Positions 26,871 through 35,457 of a stretch of 64,000 bases of DNA are shown here, in pieces. A model generated the notes under the pieces. It did not search any database. It had not been told where the DNA came from and saw only the letters and a program-made list of their open reading frames with translations. Positions within the stretch are counted from its first letter, which is position 1. Every line of letters begins with the position of its first letter. The stretch lies in assembly GCF_014639235.1 (NCBI RefSeq), contig NZ_BMFU01000003.1, forward strand, positions 186,001-250,000, read 5' to 3'. A program made the translations under genes and the position numbers. The DNA comes from Paenibacillus silvae (GTDB taxonomy: Bacteria; Bacillota; Bacilli; Paenibacillales; Paenibacillaceae).

Positions 26871-27734
26871 TCACTCTATCTCGGCAACAATATCAGTGCA
26901 GCGTACAATTAATTCCGACATTGGTTCTCCGTCCAAAAGCACATGAAGCTCATATCCGTTGTCGATTCGATACAGCTCCTGATACAGCCAGTATCTGCCG
27001 ACAAGCTCGCCCTCTTGCTTGAGAATCTCAGGTGCAGTCAGCGTCAGTTTGTTGATCTCAGTAAAGCCGCCTCTCGGGTCAAACCGCAGGACAAGCTCAT
27101 CGCCCGTCAGCAGTTCCGTCAACTGACAATCATGAAATTGCAACTTACGATGAATGTCAGCCGGAATATTCTGCTTTACCATAGCATCCCTGTACTCCTG
27201 CAATACACGTTCCATCTCTTTGATATTTTCTTCACTCTTCTTCTTAAGCTGCCGCATGACCTCGCGTGTGCAGTACCCCAGCGAGAATACACGAATATCC
27301 GCAATCTGTTCCAAAATCTCCGCGGGCAAGCGCTCCGCATGGTACTTGTCATTCCATTCCATGGCTTCCAGGTAGTCTTCTTTACACCGCTTCTCATCAA
27401 AAGCAGGACGAGCATCGTACTCGGCAATCAGCTCCTCGATATGAGCACGCTCTTCGGGAGGCATATGATACACGAGTTGATCTTCCTCCGTCACGTCTTC
27501 CCCGCTAAATGCTTTGTCTACCCGGGTCATGACCTGACCATCATGCTCCAGCATGAAACGTGGATCGGTGTCGTACACATCTCGCTGGAGCTTTACATGC
27601 TCTTTTTCCTTCCGTTTATACAGCCGTTGATAAAGAGCTTCGTCCAGTGAAGCCGCCCCTTTATGTACTCTCATGCCAAAATGAAGCCCTGTCTGCTGAC
27701 AAGTTTCGTACCACTCTTTTGTTAAAAATTTCAT
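26871..27734 (-). CDS. DUF4085 family protein
   Basis: A 287-residue soluble protein starting MKFLTKEWYETCQ, the usual opening of DUF4085 proteins. The middle is long charged helices, and the last 90 residues form strands (QFHDCQLTELL, ELVLRFDPRGGF). No known activity. It overlaps the upstream gene by 4 bp (ATGA), so both are translated together, and the frameshifted gene follows at once. Confidence 0.72.
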   Translation of the reverse strand: MKFLTKEWYETCQQTGLHFGMRVHKGAASLDEALYQRLYKRKEKEHVKLQRDVYDTDPRFMLEHDGQVMTRVDKAFSGEDVTEEDQLVYHMPPEERAHIEELIAEYDARPAFDEKRCKEDYLEAMEWNDKYHAERLPAEILEQIADIRVFSLGYCTREVMRQLKKKSEENIKEMERVLQEYRDAMVKQNIPADIHRKLQFHDCQLTELLTGDELVLRFDPRGGFTEINKLTLTAPEILKQEGELVGRYWLYQELYRIDNGYELHVLLDGEPMSELIVRCTDIVAEIE

Positions 27735-28249
27735 AGGCGCCTCTCCTGCTCGTACAGCTTTTTAATCTGCGAGGCAAATTTGGCTGCACCAGGGATATGT
27801 GTACGTTTGAAATACGCCGTTAACTGCTTCGGATGATTTTTGACCATGTCATATTCGATGACCGTGTGGGCAACGACTGATCTTGTGAATCCCAACACCT
27901 CCACCACCTCAGACCGATCCCCCGCTTCCGGTTCCTCGCCCGCAGCGAATTCTCCGTCCGGATCATCATCTAACTCTTCACTAAACGTTAACCTCGCAAT
28001 TACATACGACATAATGGATGCCTTGTCTTCGTCGATCTGCCCCATAATCCACTGTACACATTCCTCTTCGGTTGGCGCAGGGCTGTCAACTCCCTCCAGA
28101 ACATATTTCCGCTCTTTAAAAGAATCCATCAGGATAGGTGCTTCATAACTGGCATGTTCAACAAATTTCAGCTGAGGTTTAAGCTGAACGAGTTCAGCTA
28201 TCCTATTTTGATACCAATCGCTGGTTAGAAATTGCTCTATGGTTTGCAT
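27731..28249 (-). CDS. hypothetical protein
   Basis: A 172-residue acidic protein without signal or membrane segments; helical with an acidic loop (EELDDDPDGEFAAGEEPEAGD). TGGAGGAACG precedes the ATG. No family recognised. It is first in a run of three overlapping or adjacent genes (27731, 26871, 26417). Confidence 0.65.
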   Translation of the reverse strand: MQTIEQFLTSDWYQNRIAELVQLKPQLKFVEHASYEAPILMDSFKERKYVLEGVDSPAPTEEECVQWIMGQIDEDKASIMSYVIARLTFSEELDDDPDGEFAAGEEPEAGDRSEVVEVLGFTRSVVAHTVIEYDMVKNHPKQLTAYFKRTHIPGAAKFASQIKKLYEQERRL

Positions 28250-28308
28250 CGCCGTTCCTCCAGAATCTCCAGTCTAAACAATCGCTTATATTCAACAGAC
28301 GTATTTTG

Positions 28309-28716
28309 CTACGCCAAGGTTTGAAAAAATTTATACTTTATCTCTTTGTCGTTCCGCGCGGCCCATTCATGGACGGCTTCTACCCCTGCGGTCTCTTGAT
28401 CTCTCTTAAAATAAAAGCATAAATCCGTCGGTACAAGTCGTTTCCCATACATTTTAAGGCCAATCCGTCTGTAGTTGATGTAAATACACTCAATCTGGGA
28501 TGCATCGTATCTCCGATTTTTCATCGAAATGACATGATCTGCCTCCAGCGCAATGTTCGGTTTGGAGAACAGCACACGCCGAATAAGAAAAACAATATAA
28601 ACTAAAATATAAACAAACAATAATAAGCCAAAGTATTTCAATACACCATTTCCACTAAAAAAAACACTTCTGAATATAATGATCTCTATCATCAGCATAC
28701 ACATCAAGTTTAACAA
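28309..28716 (-). CDS. membrane protein, hypothetical
   Basis: A 135-residue protein with two hydrophobic segments near the start (about 1-20 and 27-47), then a soluble tail of strands (ALEADHVISMKN, ASQIECIYINYRRIGLKMYG) like a small PH-type domain, a layout common in Bacillota membrane proteins. The start (TTG) lacks a clear ribosome site, so the true start may be slightly downstream. Function unknown. Confidence 0.58.
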   Translation of the reverse strand: MLNLMCMLMIEIIIFRSVFFSGNGVLKYFGLLLFVYILVYIVFLIRRVLFSKPNIALEADHVISMKNRRYDASQIECIYINYRRIGLKMYGKRLVPTDLCFYFKRDQETAGVEAVHEWAARNDKEIKYKFFQTLA

Positions 28717-28758
28717 TGCTCTTGGATAAAACGTCTTAAATATGATGAGATATACCTC

Positions 28759-29388
28759 CTATTCATTCTCTATATTAATCTGCAGCCACTTGGAAGGAGC
28801 CTTTTTGGCAAAATGCTTTTCCACAAAGTCCAAAGTATCATCAATTCCGGGCAAGGCTGCGTGCTGCTTTGCTTCTTCAAATGTCATCCATTGGTAATCG
28901 CTATGCTCATGATTTAACTGGACAGGCTGATGCTCGTTCACATACCCTACAAAGACAGGGGCCATATAAATATAATCCTCTGTCGGTGAATAGAACTGCT
29001 CGAACTGATTAGACGTATATAAACGTACCTCCGTGATGCCCGTTTCCTCCCGGATTTCCCGAAGCGCGGCTTCCCATGCCTTCTCACCATGCTCAATACC
29101 GCCACCGATATAACACCATTCGTTATGCAGCATCCGGCCAGCCCGCTTGAGCATCAGCACATGGTATTGGTCCAGACACCTTTTCATCAGCACAACAGCC
29201 ACCCCTTCACAACGGATCGGCACGGTCTGTTTAGATGGATCGGTTGCATCGGTTGAGTGTGCCGGAGTATCCTTTGTGGACTGATTAGCTTGTGTAGATC
29301 TATTGGCTTGCTTGTTTTGGTGAGAATAGCCTGATGGATTCGTTTGATTCGCTCGGTTTACGCCTTGAGCATTTACGGTATCGTGCAT
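28759..29388 (-). CDS. NUDIX hydrolase with low-complexity N terminus
   Basis: From MHDTVNAQG (GGGAGGG upstream) the protein has 209 residues. Residues 1-55 are rich in Asn, Gln, Ser and Thr (QNKQANRSTQANQSTK) and probably disordered. The NUDIX domain follows, with box GGGIEHGEKAWE...REIREETG. A reading from 29523 would run into the HxlR gene and is not supported. The extension is unusual for the family; it may be a tether or a recent expansion. Confidence 0.82.
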   Translation of the reverse strand: MHDTVNAQGVNRANQTNPSGYSHQNKQANRSTQANQSTKDTPAHSTDATDPSKQTVPIRCEGVAVVLMKRCLDQYHVLMLKRAGRMLHNEWCYIGGGIEHGEKAWEAALREIREETGITEVRLYTSNQFEQFYSPTEDYIYMAPVFVGYVNEHQPVQLNHEHSDYQWMTFEEAKQHAALPGIDDTLDFVEKHFAKKAPSKWLQINIENE

Positions 29389-29408
29389 TTGTTTTGCCCT
29401 CCCGTTAT

Positions 29409-29813
29409 TCACGTTTCTGAAGATGTAAAGTCCTCCAGCACCTTCGACCGATCTCCATACACTTTGTCCAGATGCTCTTCCCCCCAATAGCACAGAAGAT
29501 CCAGCGCAGGCTTGAGTCCCCATCCGTATTCCGTAAGCTCATACTCCACCTTGGGAGGCACTTCGGAGTAAACTTTGCGCTGTACAATCTCGTCTTTTTC
29601 CAGCCCTCTAAGCTGGGTCGTCAGCATTTTCTGCGTAATGTCCGGGATCAGCCGCCGTAGCTCCGAGGTCCGTTTGCGCCCTGTGAACAAATGATAGATA
29701 ATGAGCGGCTTCCACTTCCCACCCATCACTTCCAAAGCTGCTTCAACACCTACCCTATATTTCTTGGGAGCATCTGCACCCGTTTTTGTCTTGTCTTGTT
29801 CCGTCACGCGCAT
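29409..29813 (-). CDS. HxlR-family transcriptional regulator
   Basis: A 134-residue winged-helix protein. EAALEVMGGKWKPLIIYHL and ELRRLIPDITQKMLTTQLRGLE are the HxlR signature; a conserved N-terminal cysteine of the YodB type is not visible, so a thiol switch is not supported. It is divergent from the flavin reductase at 30070; control of that gene is likely. Start is ATG or the GTG two codons later. Confidence 0.87.
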   Translation of the reverse strand: MRVTEQDKTKTGADAPKKYRVGVEAALEVMGGKWKPLIIYHLFTGRKRTSELRRLIPDITQKMLTTQLRGLEKDEIVQRKVYSEVPPKVEYELTEYGWGLKPALDLLCYWGEEHLDKVYGDRSKVLEDFTSSET

Positions 29814-29970
29814 TCCTCCATATTCCCTATCTGCCCAACCAACATAATTTACACCGACACTTCTTCAATAAAACAACCTTTTTGCACCTTTCATCTGCAT
29901 GCCGAGGACCATATTGCGGTCTTCCAATCAAGGCACATTCATGTTCTTAGGGCAATTTCATCTCCCTATA

Positions 29971-30017
29971 GAACATCAAAGTGCGTACTTCCAGATGTTC
30001 TCAACCCTGTTTATAAT
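29971..30017 (+). promoter_or_regulatory. operator and promoter of the quinone reductase gene
   Basis: GAACATC (29971-29977) and GATGTTC (29994-30000) form an inverted repeat, with a second one, AAGT-GCGT-ACTT, nested inside. TATAAT (30012-30017) follows. The nested palindromes cover the -35 position, so a repressor there would block transcription; the HxlR protein encoded next door is the obvious candidate. Confidence 0.65.
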
Positions 30018-30069
30018 AGCATCATCCAAGGAGACATGGCTACCTAACCACGCTCCAGAAAGGCTGTGA

Positions 30070-30672
30070 TTGTTAATGAACGTATTAGTCGTTGTATCCC
30101 ATTCCCGTAAAGATTCTCTGACCTTCCAGGTCACTGATCGTTTCGTTAAAGGACTGGCAGAAGCGGGGCATCAAACAGAAATCGTGGATTTACATGAGAT
30201 AGGTTTCGATCCGATTCTACGCGCAGAAGATGAACCTGACTATACGCAGGAAATTCAGCGCTTCTCCCCTCAGATTGAAAAGGAGATCACACGGCTCAGG
30301 AAACACGATGCCATTGCTTTTGTCTTCCCCCTGTGGTGGTGGCATCTGCCAGCGATGCTGAAAGGGTATATTGACCGTGTGATGAACAACACCTTTGCCT
30401 ACGGTACGAACACACTGCATCATGAGCAAATTCTATGGATTGCCCTTGCCGGTGTGACCGAAGAACAGATGAACAAACGGAACTACGGTGATTCCATTCG
30501 CAATCTGCTTAATGTCGGTATCGCTGATTATTGCGGCGTATCTAATTCGAGAGTTGAGTTTCTGTACAGTACCGTAGAAGCCCCGCCGGAGCATTATGAG
30601 GAACTGCTGAATCAGGCATACGAGTTAGGCGTTAACTATGCCAGCCATTCTGCCAAGCCACTAACAACCTAA
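30070..30672 (+). CDS. NAD(P)H-dependent FMN oxidoreductase / quinone reductase
   Basis: A flavodoxin-fold protein of about 200 residues. LVVVSHSRKDSLTFQV binds the FMN phosphate, and FVFPLWWWHLPAMLKGYIDRV is the substrate-side motif of the KefF/MdaB/DT-diaphorase group. It likely reduces quinones by two electrons. The start is TTG 30070 (GAAAGG six bases upstream) or ATG 30076. Divergent from the HxlR gene, a common redox-stress pairing. Confidence 0.86.
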   Translation: MLMNVLVVVSHSRKDSLTFQVTDRFVKGLAEAGHQTEIVDLHEIGFDPILRAEDEPDYTQEIQRFSPQIEKEITRLRKHDAIAFVFPLWWWHLPAMLKGYIDRVMNNTFAYGTNTLHHEQILWIALAGVTEEQMNKRNYGDSIRNLLNVGIADYCGVSNSRVEFLYSTVEAPPEHYEELLNQAYELGVNYASHSAKPLTT

Positions 30673-30720
30673 ATGCCGAGAGTGCATCCGCGACGTTAAA
30701 CGATTGAAAATAAACACACC

Positions 30721-30754
30721 AAAAAAGGCCGCTCAATTGAGCGACCTTTTGTGT
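30721..30754. terminator. bidirectional terminator
   Basis: AAAAGGCCGCTCAATTGAGCGACCTTTT forms a near-perfect hairpin (one mismatch) with A and T runs at its sides. It serves the oxidoreductase gene on the plus strand and probably the FusB-like gene on the minus strand. Confidence 0.83.
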
Positions 30755-30843
30755 GTTTCGTGTTGCTTCACGATCCGGGTTTTGTGCTATTTTACAACAC
30801 TACCTTGGTTTCTCTATATTCGCTGTACAAGACTCTCCAGCTT

Positions 30844-31485
30844 TTATTTCATTGCTGCAAGCAAGAATTTCTCCAGCATGCTAGTATCCGTAATGCTCTC
30901 GTTGCACGCCTTATCATCCATACACACATACTGACCAACGGAAGCAAAATTGTCCGCCGATTGTGCCTTGGTCTTCACGTTGAAAAATCCAAGCTCCTGA
31001 TGGCGATGGCAGAACATGCAATATCCCTTCTTGTTCGTAGGCGTAATTCGTCCCTCAATACCAAGGAACTTGCCTTCAAGTCGGTAGACGATAAACAAAC
31101 GGCTAGTCGCAATGTCAAGCCATCTTAGGTACGTCGTGTGTGCGTAATCGATGGATTCCAGATCAGGCAGCTTGAGCTTTTTGGCTTTGGGAAACAGCTT
31201 CTGGATTTGCTTGGCTGTGACCTGTGGATATGGAATCAGGTAGTCTTCAAGCTGATTCAAGTAGGTCTGCACGTCATGCGGCGTCGCATACGTGGATAGC
31301 TGCTCCAGCAGCTGCTTCTGTTCCAGCGTCAGATTCTCGAAGATACCAACGGCATTCGTACTGACGGTGTAGCGGACCGTATCCAATACTTTGGGGTCTA
31401 CGACCGAGCGCAGCGTTTTCAGCAGAAATTCGGCTTGTTTATAAATGTAGTTATATTGATGATTATGAATAAATGGTGTTTGCAT
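30844..31485 (-). CDS. FusB/FusC-family EF-G-binding protein
   Basis: A 213-residue protein, the length of FusB. The helical N-terminal half (NHQYNYIYKQAEFLLKTL) binds elongation factor G, and the C-terminal half holds a treble-clef zinc site, CMFCHRH...CMDDKAC. FusB-type proteins free EF-G from the ribosome and can give fusidic acid resistance; chromosomal relatives are common in Bacillales and may have a housekeeping role. ATG 31485 follows AAGGGGCTGAAGG; a longer reading from 31530 is part of the leader. Confidence 0.87.
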   Translation of the reverse strand: MQTPFIHNHQYNYIYKQAEFLLKTLRSVVDPKVLDTVRYTVSTNAVGIFENLTLEQKQLLEQLSTYATPHDVQTYLNQLEDYLIPYPQVTAKQIQKLFPKAKKLKLPDLESIDYAHTTYLRWLDIATSRLFIVYRLEGKFLGIEGRITPTNKKGYCMFCHRHQELGFFNVKTKAQSADNFASVGQYVCMDDKACNESITDTSMLEKFLLAAMK

Positions 31486-31739
31486 GGCCTTCAGCCCCTT
31501 ATTTATAGTGGTCAAGCAAATAAGGTGCAAAGCCTGCGGATTGAACCATGATGTTGGTGTTGCTTACTCAGGGCAAACGATCTCATTTTGTCGCGCCCTA
31601 CACAAAGTCCGCCCCTATTCAGGCTTTGCGTAAGGCTTTCTAGCGAACGAGCAATCCGGCATCATCCATATTGCCACGTCATAACCCCCAATGCAGTCGA
31701 TATATGGGCATTATAGCAGGAATGGGGGGAAGGGAGCAA
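31486..31739 (-). promoter_or_regulatory. promoter and structured leader of the FusB-like gene
   Basis: On the minus strand TTGCTC (31739-31734) and TATAAT (31715-31710) are 18 bp apart, giving a leader of about 215 nt. GCAAAGCCTG (31629-31620) pairs perfectly with CAGGCTTTGC (31536-31527), closing an 83-nt domain that contains a further hairpin AGGGC-GCGA/TCG-GCCCT. Two tiny frames, MTWQYG and MDDAGLLVR, precede the structure. This looks like an attenuation leader. Confidence 0.6.
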
Positions 31740-31745
31740 TGTAGT

Positions 31746-32126
31746 TTATGTTGTCTGATGTAGCTCGAAACTTTCTAGATTCAAGTTAAATTTACCTTTA
31801 ATAAGTATATCTAACCCTAACAAACCGTTAATATTGTGGTACTTAAAAGAAGTGAATTCTATAGGCACATCTCTTAAAACAAAATCCTCTACCTGTATGC
31901 CTTCAATTCTTTTACTAAAAGCATGCTCTTTTCCACCTATACCATAACTCGTTACAATCTCGTCTTCCAAACCAAACCTAATTCCGATATCATCCACTTT
32001 GTCCTGTGAAATCAAAGTATGACTCGCTCCCGTATCAATAACCACATTGCTGACCGTTTTTGTTTTTCCATTAAAATGAACAGTCACTTCTGTGAATAAT
32101 AGGCCTTCTCTGTATTCTACTTTCAT
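31746..32126 (-). CDS. retropepsin-like aspartyl protease
   Basis: A 126-residue protein with the catalytic triplet VIDTGASHTLIS (about 28-39) and a hydrophobic-Gly motif NGLLGLDIL near the end, the layout of single-lobe retropepsins that work as dimers. It is soluble; target unknown. Its ATG overlaps the end of the preceding small gene (AAGGAGAAAT inside that gene's last codons), so the two are translated together. Confidence 0.82.
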   Translation of the reverse strand: MKVEYREGLLFTEVTVHFNGKTKTVSNVVIDTGASHTLISQDKVDDIGIRFGLEDEIVTSYGIGGKEHAFSKRIEGIQVEDFVLRDVPIEFTSFKYHNINGLLGLDILIKGKFNLNLESFELHQTT

Positions 32127-32369
32127 TCACATATTTCTCCTTAAACCTACATTATTTCTCACTTTAACAACCACTTGGTCTTTTGAGGTATGATAAACCA
32201 AGGTTTTATCCCTGCTATTGAGTAACTCTTGAGTCGCTTCTGCATCACTCACAGGCCCAATAACAGCTACCTCATCGATTACTTCTTGGCTCTCTGACTC
32301 TTCTGAATGCAGAATCTCAAATTTCACAAATTGATTCGGAAAAATCTGCTGGACCTCATGCCATTTCAT
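32127..32369 (-). CDS. small protein paired with the retropepsin
   Basis: An 80-residue acidic protein starting MKWHEVQQIFPNQFVKFEIL and ending in KTLVYHTSKDQVVVKVRNN. No family name is known to me, but a frameshifted relative lies at 53794-53999 in this window with the same opening (MKWHKVRELFPDQFV) and VYHTS tail. AGGAGGG precedes the ATG. The tight coupling to the protease suggests a partner or substrate. Confidence 0.75.
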   Translation of the reverse strand: MKWHEVQQIFPNQFVKFEILHSEESESQEVIDEVAVIGPVSDAEATQELLNSRDKTLVYHTSKDQVVVKVRNNVGLRRNM

Positions 32370-32434
32370 ATCTTTCCCTCCTCATTGGTTATATTGCTTT
32401 TATTATATCATGTACTTAACTGGCGTTAAGCCAA

Positions 32435-33253
32435 TCATGCATGATACCAATACATCGAATGTTCTCCTATCTTTTCAAAACCTAATTTCTGAGCTAGTTT
32501 GTTCGATGCACCATTATCCGTATGACAGCTCCAGTTGGGAGTAAGATTTTGTTCTAGACAGTCCTGAATAAAAAGCATGCCCAGCTTGCTCGCTAACCCT
32601 CGCTGCTGAAACTCTTCAACCGTAATAATGTCAATCTCAGCATAGCCTCCGCCCACATATGGTGAAGTACAGACACTAATCAATTCTTCATCTTTCATAA
32701 TAAAATGCCCGATTCCATGGGCACAGAACTTCTCGGCGGTTGGCCATACAAGCTTATAATAAGGGTAAAAATGTTCCCTGTATTTTGTAGCGATATCGAG
32801 TTCTAGCGGGTAATACTCAAAGTGCTTTTGCAGAGTTATAGCTGACTTGCCATAAGACTGAACAAATTCATTATAGAATTCTTTAAAACGTTCTTGATTA
32901 AAACGATAATATGTACGTGAGATTTTCCGGGAATATTGAATAGGATAGGCATCCATCCGGTTCTCCCAAGCCTCGGTGTAGATACCCAAAGCAAAAAAAT
33001 CAGGATGATTCGACTCATCATTCATGTACTGAATGATATCCTGAACAAAAGCATCATTCGTTTCATCTCCAGCCACACCGTAGAAACCACCACTACTCGT
33101 AATAAATGCAGAGGTGATTTGCTTTCCTTCATTTACATATACGCTTCCCTGCTGTGTACCGTCGATCACTGCAAGTGCATATACGGCTTGATTTCGAATC
33201 GTCTCCAGCAAAGGCAATACAGTTGAATACTCGTTCGGTACAAGTGCTCTCAT
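32435..33253 (-). CDS. GNAT family N-acetyltransferase
   Basis: A 272-residue protein with the GNAT domain in its C-terminal half: YAEIDIITVEEFQQRGLASKL (acetyl-CoA loop QRGLA) and SCHTDNGASNKLAQKLGF. The N-terminal half is an extra domain typical of the larger GNAT_acetyltran (PF12746-like) proteins. Target unknown. Confidence 0.85.
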   Translation of the reverse strand: MRALVPNEYSTVLPLLETIRNQAVYALAVIDGTQQGSVYVNEGKQITSAFITSSGGFYGVAGDETNDAFVQDIIQYMNDESNHPDFFALGIYTEAWENRMDAYPIQYSRKISRTYYRFNQERFKEFYNEFVQSYGKSAITLQKHFEYYPLELDIATKYREHFYPYYKLVWPTAEKFCAHGIGHFIMKDEELISVCTSPYVGGGYAEIDIITVEEFQQRGLASKLGMLFIQDCLEQNLTPNWSCHTDNGASNKLAQKLGFEKIGEHSMYWYHA

Positions 33254-33286
33254 GTCCAGTCCTCTTTCCTGCTATATGTCTATCTT

Positions 33287-33484
33287 CTATTTAACCTTAT
33301 TCCTTATGATCTTACGTATGAGAAGAATTACGAATATCAACAAACTTATGACACCACATCCGGCATTAACCCAAACCTGCCACATAGGTGCATAAAACCA
33401 TTTGTACACAGTACCTGATATAAAAGCGACAAATACAACGAACCAGAACCATAGTTTATAACTCTGATATATCCATGAGAACAT
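33287..33484 (-). CDS. small two-helix membrane protein
   Basis: 65 residues with hydrophobic helices at about 10-28 and 35-56 and a basic tail (RKIIRNKVK). GAAGGATG precedes the ATG. No family recognised. It lies between two GNAT genes. Confidence 0.6.
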   Translation of the reverse strand: MFSWIYQSYKLWFWFVVFVAFISGTVYKWFYAPMWQVWVNAGCGVISLLIFVILLIRKIIRNKVK

Positions 33485-33532
33485 CTAACTCACATCCTTC
33501 GTATGTAATGGAGCCTCTTCACCTTAATCTTG

Positions 33533-34000
33533 CTACAACGTTAGTATCGCATGAACTTCACCACAAGCCAATTCATCACCCGTAAGTTGAAAACCAAGAG
33601 AGTCATAGATTTTCTTAGCAGCCACATTTTCCGGTTTATACGTTAGTTCTACCACTTTGGCTTTCCCACGCGGGGCTGAACGTGCATACGCAATCGCTTT
33701 TTCTACCATCTCTCTGCCGTATCCATGGCCTTGGTACCGATGGCCAATCATCATTTTGAAAATGCCATAGCTACTGTGTTCGAAATTTCCATCCCCATCG
33801 TCATAATACATCGAAATAAATCCGACCATTCGTTCATCCTTGTATACTGCAAATGTGATAATGATCTGCCCCTCATCCGAGGCTATGTACGCTTCTGCAA
33901 GTGCATGCTGATTAGAAGAGATGAATTGCTGCTGATCCGGAGAAACCTTGAGTTCAATACATTCTATAAAGTTATCCCAAGTGATTTTTCTGAATTCCAT
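33533..34000 (-). CDS. GNAT family N-acetyltransferase (SpeG/BltD-like)
   Basis: 155 residues from MEFRKITWDNF (AGGGGGAAAAG upstream). The acetyl-CoA loop is MMIGHRYQGHGYGREMV and the C-terminal motif YKPENVAAKKIYDSLGF. The opening FRKITWDNFIECIELKVS resembles diamine acetyltransferases such as BltD, though substrate cannot be proved. Confidence 0.85.
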   Translation of the reverse strand: MEFRKITWDNFIECIELKVSPDQQQFISSNQHALAEAYIASDEGQIIITFAVYKDERMVGFISMYYDDGDGNFEHSSYGIFKMMIGHRYQGHGYGREMVEKAIAYARSAPRGKAKVVELTYKPENVAAKKIYDSLGFQLTGDELACGEVHAILTL

Positions 34001-34081
34001 TTCTTTTCCCCCTGCTTGTAGAGTGAATTGTAAATGCTCCCCCATACATTCTCTTGTATATGTTCATCGTAGTACTTCAAC

Positions 34082-34729
34082 TCAGTACTTCTCTCTAAAT
34101 CGTTCGGCCCACCAGTCCTTCTTCATTAGATATTCCGTTCTGATCGGCAGAATCAAGTAGTCATCTGCGACTTCAATCGGCTCATGAGGACCGTTATAGA
34201 TTAATTCCACATTCATATGAAAGGGGTGAATAGTTCTGCCCGTTTCCATCTCAAACTCCCGAACATACCGTATAACATCCGGTATACCTTCCCAATAATG
34301 CATCGCGGCTTGTCCGCCCGCGGGCATGTTCCACCACTGGATGAAGGATGGCCATTGTTCGATCAAAGCGTTTCTCCATCCATCATGCTCCACGGTTTCA
34401 AATTCAGGCTGGTTAAGCACAAAAGGTGATATATGATTATGGTTAAGGTCTGCAAACTTTACTTGGGCCTGTGATCGAAATTTAGATACTGCTGTTTGTC
34501 TGATTTTTGCTTCCGCTTTTTGTTGAATGCTGCTCTTCCAGAAATCTTGCCATTGTGTCTCGAACTCCTGATGTAACTCATCTGCTAAAACAACCTTCCT
34601 GTTAGGCCATGCACTGTGCTCAATGAAATACGTATTGCAAATGCCATACGCTCTGGCGACATAGACCAAAAAGTTCAATTCAACATCACTGGATATGCAC
34701 ACAGACCATGAGTTTGAATCCATCATCAT
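34082..34729 (-). CDS. hypothetical soluble protein
   Basis: About 215 residues if it starts at MMMDSNSW, which has GAGAGGAG upstream. A longer frame from 34942 is open, but it would leave no promoter space against the divergent gene at 34943 and reads as hydrophobic filler. The protein is rich in Trp (WQDFWKSSI, WPSFIQWWNM). No family recognised. Confidence 0.55.
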   Translation of the reverse strand: MMMDSNSWSVCISSDVELNFLVYVARAYGICNTYFIEHSAWPNRKVVLADELHQEFETQWQDFWKSSIQQKAEAKIRQTAVSKFRSQAQVKFADLNHNHISPFVLNQPEFETVEHDGWRNALIEQWPSFIQWWNMPAGGQAAMHYWEGIPDVIRYVREFEMETGRTIHPFHMNVELIYNGPHEPIEVADDYLILPIRTEYLMKKDWWAERFREKY

Positions 34730-34942
34730 AATGAGCTTCCCACTCCTCTCATTTTTTATTTTTCCTATCGTACCATTTAATTCAAATAAAGGTAACCGGA
34801 GAGATATAGTTAAACTTCGAATAATCCACTTACATAGAACTGGAAGCACTGGTAAAATAAAAACGGGTACAGCCCCTTTAACGCCAAGCTGGTGCCAATC
34901 GATTGAAATAGATAAATTTCGCGCCAAAAAGGATGTGATCAT

Positions 34943-35332
34943 TTGAGAAATAAAAAGATAATCATTAGCATTTTTACACTGTGTATTCTACTGCTATTCG
35001 GTTTTATGAGATGGGACCATCTTGAATCTGAATCCAGCGCAGACCTTAAATATAAGTATGATCGATGGACGGGTCAGAAATGGGTCGAATTCTATCCACC
35101 ACTAGCCTTCTCCTCCAATAGCATGGAGTTCCCACTCATTTACATCGATGAAATAGATACGAACGATATGAATAACTACTTAGCAAAACATGCTCTTTCT
35201 GGAGAACTGGTCAACAAGTGGATTGAGAGAACAAAGTTTACGGATGGATACTTAGGTCTGTTATTGTTGAACATCATCGTAACTTTGTATAGTTGCTTCA
35301 AGATATGGATGAAGAGACGAAATCAGAGATGA
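34943..35332 (+). CDS. membrane protein, hypothetical
   Basis: 129 residues with TTG start after AAGGATG. A first helix (about 5-22) is followed by a polar region predicted outside (about 25-100, DRWTGQKWVEFYPP), then a second helix (about 103-120) and a basic tail. RWTGQKW resembles short motifs in Bacillales membrane proteins of unknown function. Confidence 0.58.
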   Translation: MRNKKIIISIFTLCILLLFGFMRWDHLESESSADLKYKYDRWTGQKWVEFYPPLAFSSNSMEFPLIYIDEIDTNDMNNYLAKHALSGELVNKWIERTKFTDGYLGLLLLNIIVTLYSCFKIWMKRRNQR

Positions 35333-35346
35333 TCTGTTAAAGACTA

Positions 35347-35398
35347 CAAAAAAAAGAAGCTGCCTCCCTGGCCTTCCCCAGTTTGGCAGCTTTCTTTT
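35347..35398. terminator. bidirectional terminator
   Basis: AAAGAAGCTGCC pairs with GGCAGCTTTCTTT around a 20-nt loop, with A/T runs on both sides. It separates the plus-strand membrane protein gene from the minus-strand permease operon. Confidence 0.85.
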
Positions 35399-35457
35399 CA
35401 CAATGGTATACCGGTTGAACTAAAAAGATTTACATCGCGTACTCCGATGTCACCTCC

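Noticed and set aside
26943..27650. Plus-strand 235-codon frame
   Set aside because: Entirely antisense to the DUF4085 gene, which has a good start and family match.
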